Part shown: positions 58,098 to 64,000 of the stretch, one piece after another
How positions within the stretch are numbered: the first letter of the stretch is position 1
How the letters are laid out: every line of letters starts with the position of its first letter
Assembly: GCA_900545405.1 (NCBI GenBank)
Contig: UQYT01000002.1
Span: 1 to 64,000, forward strand
Source: an uncultured Eubacteriales bacterium
GTDB lineage: Bacteria > Bacillota > Clostridia > Oscillospirales > Oscillospiraceae
Reading direction: 5' to 3'
Length of the DNA stretch: 64,000 nt
Position numbers and translations under genes: made by a program
The notes under the pieces: model-generated
What the model was told of the DNA's origin: nothing
Seen by the model: the letters and a program-made list of their open reading frames with translations, nothing else
Databases searched by the model: none

Positions 58098-58361
58098 CTA
58101 CCTCGTCTCGACGGTCATCCTGTGGCTGTACGCGCTGTGGATGACGTAGCCCTCGGCGTCCTCCGTGAATTTCACCCAGAAGGTGACGTTGCCGAGGCGG
58201 TAGCGCGAGATGCGCAGGCCGGTGTCCGCCTCGTATATGGCCTCGCCGCCCTCGCGGTAGGCCTGCATGACCGTCTCAATGTCGCTCTCGAGCACCATCC
58301 GCTGCTCCATGAGCTCCTTTACCTCAGGGGTGTACTCGATTTTGTAGCCTCTCGGGGCCAT
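58098..58361 (-). CDS. Possible internal translation product, 87-residue domain
   Basis: An in-frame ATG at 58361 is preceded by AAGGAGG (58370-58376) with an ideal eight-base spacing. It would yield 87 residues, matching the 88-residue stand-alone protein at 37581. Either the two genes were recently fused by loss of a stop codon or both the long and short proteins are made. Confidence 0.5.
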   Translation of the reverse strand: MAPRGYKIEYTPEVKELMEQRMVLESDIETVMQAYREGGEAIYEADTGLRISRYRLGNVTFWVKFTEDAEGYVIHSAYSHRMTVETR

Positions 58362-60380
58362 GTGTGTGTCCTCCTTCCAGATGCCGCGCAGCATCCGCTG
58401 CTTGAGCGTCAGCCTGTTGCGCCGCTTTTCCGACAGGCCCGGCGGGGAGCCCGCGGGCGCGGAATAGATGAGTTCCAGTATGTGCGCGCTCTCCGCGCCC
58501 TGCCGCGCGTAGCGGTCGCGGCAGCCCATGCAGTAGGTGAGCTGCAATCCCTCGCAGCCTTCGAGCGCGGCCCTGGTGTAGTCCGCCGCGACCTCGGGCT
58601 TGGCGTAGCCCGCGAGACCGCCGTAGCCGCAGCAGTCGGAGCGGTCCAGCGTGTGGGCGGGCTCCGTTATCTTGCAGCCGAGCTTCGACACCAGCGCGCG
58701 CACCGCGTTTTGCGTCGCCGCGTCGCCCCTCGCGCCGCAGGCGTCGTGTATGACCGCCTCGCCGCAGGCCGTGGGCGCGCCCTCGGGCACTCCGAGCTCG
58801 AGCAGCACGTCCCAGATGCCAGTGCACTCGCCGAGGCCCGCCTCGCGGAGCGTCTTCCGGCAGGTGGGGCAGGCCGCGATTATCGTGGGATTGCCCAGGC
58901 GCTCCAGCTCGGAGCGCAGCTGTGCGCAGGTCTCGTCGAAGAGCTCCTCGCGCCCGGCCCAGTTGGAGATGACGCCGCAGCAGCCGAGCAGTATGCCCAC
59001 GCCGCCGTCAAGCCGCGCGCGCAAATCGGCATAAGCCCGGTACACCGCCTCCGGCGCGACGGCCCCCGCCTGACAGCCGGGGAAGAACACGTATTTGCAG
59101 CTCTCATAGCCCGGCTCCGCGCGGCAGAGGAAGGCCTCGCCGTTCGAGAAGAGCTGGTCGTAGAGCGCAAACTCGTGCACGGCAAGGCTCATCTTACCCG
59201 TCGCGACCATGTTCCGCCGCGCGGAGAGGCAGATCTCGGCCATGTCGTAGCCGTTGGGGCAGGTCACGGAGCACTGGCCGCAGAGGGCGCAGGAGTTGAT
59301 GGCCCCGTTCATCATGTGGTCGCCCATGATGATGCCGACGTTGTTGTAAATCTCGCGCGTCATGATGCGCGGGAACTTGCCGTAGTGCCGGAGCCAGGCG
59401 CAGCCCTTTATGCACTCCTCGCAGCGGCACTGGATGCAGCGCGCAGCCTCGGCGGCGGCCTGCTCCGGCGTGTAGCCCGCGCCCTCGGGGACGCTCGCGC
59501 CCGGCGCGGCCTCGGAGAGGTCGGTGTAGAGCCGGCTCTCGACCGGACCCTCCTCGCCTCGGGCGTTGTCCGGGCTCATGCCCTGGGCTATGCGGTCCGC
59601 CGAGACGCCCGCGCGCCGCGCGTCGTAAAAGGCGCGCATGACGCCCGCCTCGCCGCTGCACGCGAGCACACCGGGGCCCTCGCAGTAGAGCGTCACGGCG
59701 TCCGGCTCGCCGCCGAGCCGACCGAGCACCTCGCGCGAGACGCAGGCGATGTCGTGCCCGGCCTTGGCGCCGTTCACGAACTCCGCCGTGAGCTCCGAGC
59801 CGTATATGAGCTCGACGTCCATGGCCTCGAGCAGCGCTGCCTGGGCGGCGGCGTCCTCCGCGCCGAGAAAGGGCGCGCATTTTGCGATCAACTCCGCCGC
59901 CGAGCCTTCCGCGACGAAGAATTTCGTCGGGTAGCTCTTGCCCGCGAGCTCTCCCGCGACGATGAGCGTGAAGAGCTCTGCGCCGAAGACGGCGGCGGTC
60001 TTTTTCTTTTTGAATTTGAGCAGGCCCTTGCCCGTCCTCGCGGCGCCGTGGCGCATGGCGGCGCGCTCTATGGCGGGGATGTCCACGGCCTCGCAGCCGG
60101 GCACCTCGTTCAGGCGGCAGGCGGCCCGGCACGGGGCCTCGCAGCCCGCGGCGAGGATGGCCGCGAAGGGGGCCGCCCGCTCCAGCATGGCGCGCGCCCC
60201 GGTGAGGTCGCCCTTCGCCGCGAGGGCCAGCAGCTCCCGCGCGTCCAGCCGCAGCGGGCAGGCCGCGGCGCAGAAGGCCGGCTGCTCATGCACGCACAGC
60301 GCCTCGCGCGCGGCCAGCTCCTCCTTCGTGTAGAGCTGCTTCGTGCGGTATACGCGGGTGGAACGTTCGGTAAAGTCCAT
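58098..60380 (-). CDS. Multi-cluster Fe-S/CCG-domain redox protein with a C-terminal 87-residue domain
   Basis: 760 residues. N-terminal Cys groups (CVHEQPAFCAAACP, GCEAPCRAAC) resemble the Fe-S domain of glutamate-synthase small subunits. Next is a region of about residues 115-290 where a flavin/NAD Rossmann domain would stand, but the GxGxxG loops are not visible. CIQCRCEECIKGC and CALCGQCSVTCPNG follow, then two CCG domains (GCCGVISNW, CPTCRKT; HDACGARG, DCCGYGG) of heterodisulfide-reductase type. The last 87 residues equal the stand-alone protein at 37581 and have their own internal start. Likely cytoplasmic electron carrier; from memory near the dicluster-binding proteins found beside TrsS. 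Confidence 0.82.
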   Translation of the reverse strand: MDFTERSTRVYRTKQLYTKEELAAREALCVHEQPAFCAAACPLRLDARELLALAAKGDLTGARAMLERAAPFAAILAAGCEAPCRAACRLNEVPGCEAVDIPAIERAAMRHGAARTGKGLLKFKKKKTAAVFGAELFTLIVAGELAGKSYPTKFFVAEGSAAELIAKCAPFLGAEDAAAQAALLEAMDVELIYGSELTAEFVNGAKAGHDIACVSREVLGRLGGEPDAVTLYCEGPGVLACSGEAGVMRAFYDARRAGVSADRIAQGMSPDNARGEEGPVESRLYTDLSEAAPGASVPEGAGYTPEQAAAEAARCIQCRCEECIKGCAWLRHYGKFPRIMTREIYNNVGIIMGDHMMNGAINSCALCGQCSVTCPNGYDMAEICLSARRNMVATGKMSLAVHEFALYDQLFSNGEAFLCRAEPGYESCKYVFFPGCQAGAVAPEAVYRAYADLRARLDGGVGILLGCCGVISNWAGREELFDETCAQLRSELERLGNPTIIAACPTCRKTLREAGLGECTGIWDVLLELGVPEGAPTACGEAVIHDACGARGDAATQNAVRALVSKLGCKITEPAHTLDRSDCCGYGGLAGYAKPEVAADYTRAALEGCEGLQLTYCMGCRDRYARQGAESAHILELIYSAPAGSPPGLSEKRRNRLTLKQRMLRGIWKEDTHMAPRGYKIEYTPEVKELMEQRMVLESDIETVMQAYREGGEAIYEADTGLRISRYRLGNVTFWVKFTEDAEGYVIHSAYSHRMTVETR

Positions 60381-60427
60381 GTGTCAGCTCCTTTGCCGGG
60401 CGCAGCTGCGGCCCGGGCGCTTGGGCC

Positions 60428-61345
60428 TCAGTCCACTGAGGCCCAAAATTCTATCTTGTAGACCCTGTCGTCCTCGTCGAAGATGAAGCGCGTTATCGTC
60501 CAGCCGTCGCTGACCGAGACATCTGGCCCGCCGCGGCTGGCGTCATATGCGTCCCAGTAGCCGACAAGGCCGATGTCGCCGCCGTAGATACAGCGATAGC
60601 GCTCCGGGTCGCTCCACTGGACGGAGGAGCCCTCCGGAAAGCGCGAGAACACCTCGTCCAGGCTGCTGCCTATGCCGAGGCCGCGCACGGCGAAGGGGAA
60701 GTCGGACGTCTCGGCGGTGAAGCCGCCAAGAATGAGCGTGTCGTCCCAGTACTCATAGGTCACGACAGCGCCGAGGTATTCATAGCGCCTGTACCGCTCG
60801 TCGGCCCCGAGCGGCGTGACGCCGGGCGTCGCCTCCCAGTCTGCGCGGCTAACGCGCTCCGGGACGGGCAAAACGACCTCGTCGTTGTAGGGCATGTCGA
60901 GGAAGGCGGCGAGCGCCTCCTCATAGCTCGCGGCGGAAAAGCGCTTCGGCCTGGGGCTGTCCCAGCTCTCCGCGTACTCCAGAGTTAGCGCTTCGCCCTC
61001 TGCCGCAGCCTCGGCCTCCGCCTCGGTGAAGCTGCCGCCCGTGAGGTTGATCCAGTCGATTTCCGGGTGCTCGTGCCAGCTGCTGTACCAGCACTTGAAG
61101 CGCCCGTCGGCGGCCATGAGCAGCAGGGCCTTGCCGCCGTCCCCGAAGGGCTCCGCCAGCCAGAAGCTCTCCGGCTCAAAGCCCGCGTCGGGCAGGGACG
61201 CAGGCGCGGACGTCGGCACAGGCGTCGGCGTCGGCTCCACAGTGGGCGTCGGCTCCGGCGTTGGAGCCGAGACCTCGGGCGGGGCCTCCGCGGCGCAGGC
61301 GGTCAGGAGCAGCAGGGCCAGAATGAGGGGCACAAGGCGTTTCAT
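60428..61345 (-). CDS. Lipoprotein of unknown function (tandem paralogue 2)
   Basis: 305 residues. Signal peptide MKRLVPLILALLLLTAC with lipobox LTAC (Cys17), then a Pro/Thr-rich linker of about 35 residues and a globular domain with many Trp/Tyr/Asp. It shares the signal peptide, the FxxExFxLAEPFG..G.ALLL segment, a MPYNDEVVLPVPERV stretch and the RGLGIGSSLDEVFSRFP region with the next gene. It should be anchored to the outer face of the membrane by Lgt. Function unknown. The start overlaps the upstream paralogue's stop. Confidence 0.82.
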   Translation of the reverse strand: MKRLVPLILALLLLTACAAEAPPEVSAPTPEPTPTVEPTPTPVPTSAPASLPDAGFEPESFWLAEPFGDGGKALLLMAADGRFKCWYSSWHEHPEIDWINLTGGSFTEAEAEAAAEGEALTLEYAESWDSPRPKRFSAASYEEALAAFLDMPYNDEVVLPVPERVSRADWEATPGVTPLGADERYRRYEYLGAVVTYEYWDDTLILGGFTAETSDFPFAVRGLGIGSSLDEVFSRFPEGSSVQWSDPERYRCIYGGDIGLVGYWDAYDASRGGPDVSVSDGWTITRFIFDEDDRVYKIEFWASVD

Positions 61346-62325
61346 GTCTCCTCCTTGTATGTCACGTCGTCGTACTCGCTCGTCGACCAGAAGATGGAGC
61401 TTAGCACCTCATTTTCGTCAAAGCTGAGGCACAGGAAGCTCTCGTCTCCCTGAAATTGCAGGAAGAGGCTGCCCTGGTCGCTCATGCGGGGCTCGCCGTA
61501 AAGTCCGTCGTCCCAAGTGCCGTAAAGCGGGCCGCCCATGAGGCCGGGCGTATAGTCCTCCCGCTGGCAGGGGAAGCGTTCCAGCGCCTCGGAAAGCGTG
61601 CTCTCGCCTATGCTCAGGCCGCGCACGGAAAGCGGAGCGCCGGGGCTCTCGGAGTAAAAAGAGTAGATGTAAGCGGCGTTTCGCGTCGAGAACTCCCGGC
61701 AGCTTATCCGGACGCCCTCATACTCATATTCGTGCTCGCCCAGCTTGCCGACGCCGGGCAGGGCCTCCAGCCGAGCCTCTATCATGCGCTGGTCGAGGGG
61801 CAGCGCGATTTCGTCGAAAAAGGGCATGTCGCGCCAGGCCCGCAGCGCCGTCTCGCGGTCGACGGGATAGAACACCTCGGGCCCGGTCACGCCCTCGGCG
61901 AGGCAGGGCACGAAGGCGAGCAGCGCGCCGCTTTGCTCCTGGATATATGCTCCCGAGCCCTCGTCCGCGCTTGCGCCGCGCAGGACGTATTCGCCGCCCT
62001 CGGGCACATAGCTGAAATAGCGGCACTTGAAGCGCTCCCGGCCCGCGGCGTTCCTGCCGCGCAGCAGCAGCGCCCGGCCGCAGATGCCGAAGGGCTCGGC
62101 GAGGTAGTATTCCTCTATCTCAAAGCCGTCGTCCGGGAAGTCCAGCTCCTCGGGCACGGGCCGCGGCTCGGTGTAATAACGAGGCAGATCATGGACCGTC
62201 TGCTCCGGCGGCGTCGATTCCGGCGTGGGCACGGGCGTGGGCTCTGCGCTGCCCTCAGGCGCGGCCTCGGCGGCGCAGGCGGTCAGGAGCAGCAGCGCCA
62301 GGATGAGCGGGAGCAGGCGTTTCAT
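61342..62325 (-). CDS. Lipoprotein of unknown function (tandem paralogue 1)
   Basis: 327 residues. Signal peptide MKRLLPLILALLLLTAC almost identical to that of its neighbour, Pro/Thr linker, then the same domain: IEEYYLAEPFGICGRALLL, MPFFDEIALPLDQRM, VRGLSIGESTLSEALERFP. The two are clear tandem duplicates that have diverged in the middle. A ribosome binding site CAGGAG precedes the ATG. It lies just past the hydroxylase terminator. No catalytic motif recognised. Confidence 0.82.
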   Translation of the reverse strand: MKRLLPLILALLLLTACAAEAAPEGSAEPTPVPTPESTPPEQTVHDLPRYYTEPRPVPEELDFPDDGFEIEEYYLAEPFGICGRALLLRGRNAAGRERFKCRYFSYVPEGGEYVLRGASADEGSGAYIQEQSGALLAFVPCLAEGVTGPEVFYPVDRETALRAWRDMPFFDEIALPLDQRMIEARLEALPGVGKLGEHEYEYEGVRISCREFSTRNAAYIYSFYSESPGAPLSVRGLSIGESTLSEALERFPCQREDYTPGLMGGPLYGTWDDGLYGEPRMSDQGSLFLQFQGDESFLCLSFDENEVLSSIFWSTSEYDDVTYKEET

Positions 62326-62347
62326 ATCTCAGCACTCCTGTTTTGAC

Positions 62348-62380
62348 AAAATGGGGAAGGCTTCCGCCTCCCCCATTTTA
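62348..62380 (-). terminator. Terminator after the molybdenum hydroxylase gene
   Basis: Stem AAAATGGGG..AGG / CCT..CCCCATTTT with one mismatch, then TTTTGTC on the minus strand. Read-through would be needed for cotranscription with the lipoproteins and cluster B. Confidence 0.72.
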
Positions 62381-62410
62381 CCATGAAATATACAGTTGTA
62401 AAAGCCTAGC

Positions 62411-64000
62411 TTACTTCACCTTCGCCAGAGCCTCGAGGACGACCTGAGGCAGGGCCGGCACGCGGGTGATGCGGGCGCCGGTGGCGTTGTAGATGGCGTT
62501 CAGGATGGCCGGGTGCGGGGCGTCCAGCGGGGCCTCGCCGCAGCCGGAGGCGCCGTAGGGGCCGTTCGGACGCGGGTGGTTCTGCTGGTACACGAGCTCG
62601 ATGTCGTCGGGAGCATCGTTCGGGTACGGGATGCCGCACTTGGCGAGCGAGGTGTGCTTCTTGAGGTCCTCGAAGTCCTCGGTCAGCGCGAGGCCGATGC
62701 CCTGGACGAGGCCGCCGTAGAAGTTGCCGTCGACGGCGAGCTTGTTGAGGATGGTGCCGACGTCCGCGACCGCCGTGAACTTCTCGACCTTGACCTTGCC
62801 GGTCTCGGTGTTGACCGCGACCTCGGGCAGGAAGATGGTGTACATGTAGGTCGGGAAGGGCTCGCCCTGGCTGGTGGCCTGGTCGAGCGCGACGGAGGCG
62901 GTGTAGGTGTAGACGCCCACGGCGTGGGTGTCTATGCCCTCGGCCTTCATCTCGTCATAGGTGCGGTAGGTGCCGTCCGGCTTGCGCATGGCCTTGAGCA
63001 GGTTCTCGCAGGCGACGCGCGTGGCCGAGCCGGTCATGACCGTGGAGCGGCTGCCGCCCGCGGGGCCGGAGTTCGGGGTGAGCTTGGTGTCGCAGAGCTC
63101 GAGCTTTATCATCTCGGGGGTGAAGCCCGCCTGACGCAGGGTCTCGTGACCGGCGGTCAGCGTCGCGATGTCGGCGCCCTGGCCGTGGTCCTCCCAGGAG
63201 TTGCGCAGCGTGACCGTGCCGTCCGGGTTCAGGTCGGCCCAGCACTCGGAGGCGTCCGAGTTGTCAAGGCCGCAGCCGTAGACGCCGAGGGACACGCCGA
63301 TGCCGTATTTGATCTTGCCGTCCGAGGCCGCGTTCTTCTCCGCGACGCGCTTCTTCGCCGCCTCGTAGTAGGGCCTCGCGAGGTTGAAGAGGTCCTCCTC
63401 GCAGTAGACGTCCGGCTTGCAGCCGTTGGGCGTCCTGGAGTCGTCGGCCTCCTTGTAGCAGTTCATGGCGCGGAACTCGAAGGGGTCCATGCCCAGCTTC
63501 GCGGCCATGATGTCCATGGCGATGTCGCTGCCCATGAAGCTCTGCGGCGAGCCGTAGGCGCGGAAGGCGCTGCCCCAGGCGTGGTTCGTGAACACCGTGG
63601 TGCTCTTGTTGCGGATGGTCGGGATGTCGAAGCCCGCGCCGACGAACTGGCTCAGACGGTGGGTCAGCAGGTCGCCGAACTCGGAGTACGGGCCGTGGTC
63701 GATGTAGTTGTCGCCCCAGAGGGCCAGCACCTTGCCGCTGTCGTCGGCCGCGAGCTTGATGTGCATGAAGCCCGGGCTGCGCTTGCCGGTGTAGGTGATG
63801 GACTGGTACATGTTGAAGTTGAGCGAGACGGGCCTCTGGCACACCAGCGCGGCGACGCCGAGGATGGCTTCGTTCGTGGGCGAGAACTTGTAGCCGAAGG
63901 TGCCGCCCGCGTGGTTCTGCACCAGGCGCAGCTTATCCATCGTGACGCCGATGCCGTCGGCTATCATGGGCATGTGCAGGTGGATGCCTATGCTCTTGGA
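62411..64000 (-). CDS. Molybdenum hydroxylase large subunit, xanthine dehydrogenase/aldehyde oxidase family (N-terminus beyond window)
   Basis: The last 529 residues are visible and the frame stays open to 64000. Family motifs: HMPMIADGIGVTMDKLRLVQNHAGGTFGYKF split across the molybdopterin-contact region, FRAYGSPQ (the arginine loop seen as FRGFG in many members), DHGQGADIATL, GPAGGSRSTVMTG and the catalytic glutamate in PYGASGCGEAPLD near the C-terminus. It hydroxylates an aromatic heterocycle or aldehyde using a Mo-pterin cofactor; the substrate is not inferable. The 2Fe-2S and FAD subunits are not in view and may lie further right. Cluster B lies directly downstream on the same strand. Confidence 0.93.
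   Translation of the reverse strand, partial: SKSIGIHLHMPMIADGIGVTMDKLRLVQNHAGGTFGYKFSPTNEAILGVAALVCQRPVSLNFNMYQSITYTGKRSPGFMHIKLAADDSGKVLALWGDNYIDHGPYSEFGDLLTHRLSQFVGAGFDIPTIRNKSTTVFTNHAWGSAFRAYGSPQSFMGSDIAMDIMAAKLGMDPFEFRAMNCYKEADDSRTPNGCKPDVYCEEDLFNLARPYYEAAKKRVAEKNAASDGKIKYGIGVSLGVYGCGLDNSDASECWADLNPDGTVTLRNSWEDHGQGADIATLTAGHETLRQAGFTPEMIKLELCDTKLTPNSGPAGGSRSTVMTGSATRVACENLLKAMRKPDGTYRTYDEMKAEGIDTHAVGVYTYTASVALDQATSQGEPFPTYMYTIFLPEVAVNTETGKVKVEKFTAVADVGTILNKLAVDGNFYGGLVQGIGLALTEDFEDLKKHTSLAKCGIPYPNDAPDDIELVYQQNHPRPNGPYGASGCGEAPLDAPHPAILNAIYNATGARITRVPALPQVVLEALAKVK

Noticed and set aside
58092..60461. Long plus-strand frame opposite the redox protein
   Set aside because: Antisense to a gene with four clear Fe-S motif groups and CCG domains; no start signal and no motifs.

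Overview
The window is GC-rich bacterial DNA that reads as a high-GC Clostridia genome, most likely Oscillospiraceae (an inference). Supporting signs are AGGAGG-type ribosome binding sites, ATG/GTG/TTG starts, the ylxM-ffh-rpsP-khpA-rimM-trmD order, pyruvate phosphate dikinase, phosphoketolase, a CarD regulator, ECF-type ThiW, and several 2-hydroxyacyl-CoA dehydratase paralogues. No phage, transposon, CRISPR array or rRNA was seen.

Layout. 0.2-5.8 kb: minus-strand run of two M16 peptidase-like proteins, lgt and a small helical protein, then a MATE exporter. 5.8-6.6 kb: a GC-rich repeat with a sister copy at the window start, and a small Xre regulator. 6.6-15.2 kb: ppdK, then the minus-strand translation/secretion operon ylxM-ffh-rpsP-khpA-rimM-trmD(+GNAT)-coaW-rsmA behind a consensus promoter. 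15.4-22.3 kb: one giant cyclic-glucan-synthase-like gene. 22.3-24.7 kb: phosphoketolase. 24.9-29.6 kb: thiamine salvage and synthesis genes thiM-thiW (minus) and thiE-thiD-cytX (plus), each led by its own TPP riboswitch, with back-to-back promoters. 29.6-34.0 kb: CarD, a flavodoxin-ferredoxin protein, an LTA-synthase-like protein, a cytidylate-kinase-like protein and two divergent tRNA-Leu genes.

34.2-46.8 kb: a 2-hydroxyacyl-CoA dehydratase region. It holds two HgdA/HgdB-like sets, a third divergent HgdA-like protein, one activator (HgdC type), a TetR regulator, two tiny proteins, a DUF5714 protein, an MFS carrier and a dihydrolipoamide-dehydrogenase-like flavoprotein. The minus-strand HgdB has lost two of the three cysteines expected to bind the iron-sulfur cluster.

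46.9-64.0 kb: the most unusual part. A plus-strand seven-gene operon encodes radical SAM, adenylate-forming ligase, radical SAM, DUF1858, sirtuin, CobW-like GTPase and methyltransferase. It faces a minus-strand set encoding a molybdenum hydroxylase large subunit (cut by the window end), two paralogous lipoproteins, an iron-sulfur/CCG-domain redox protein, a zinc-ribbon protein, a methyltransferase, a C-GCAxxG-C-C protein, radical SAM and ligase. The two sets duplicate the same core: ligase, radical SAM with N-terminal Cys-rich module, and methyltransferase. A two-part module (about 88-residue domain followed by a small CxxC ribbon) occurs both here and beside the HgdB-like/HgdC genes, tying the two regions together. 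I infer a cofactor or enzyme maturation system tied to the molybdenum hydroxylase and/or the radical-based dehydratases. From memory, the minus-strand set resembles the conserved Desulfovibrio vulgaris DVU_1553-1557 neighbourhood, whose function is not established to my knowledge.
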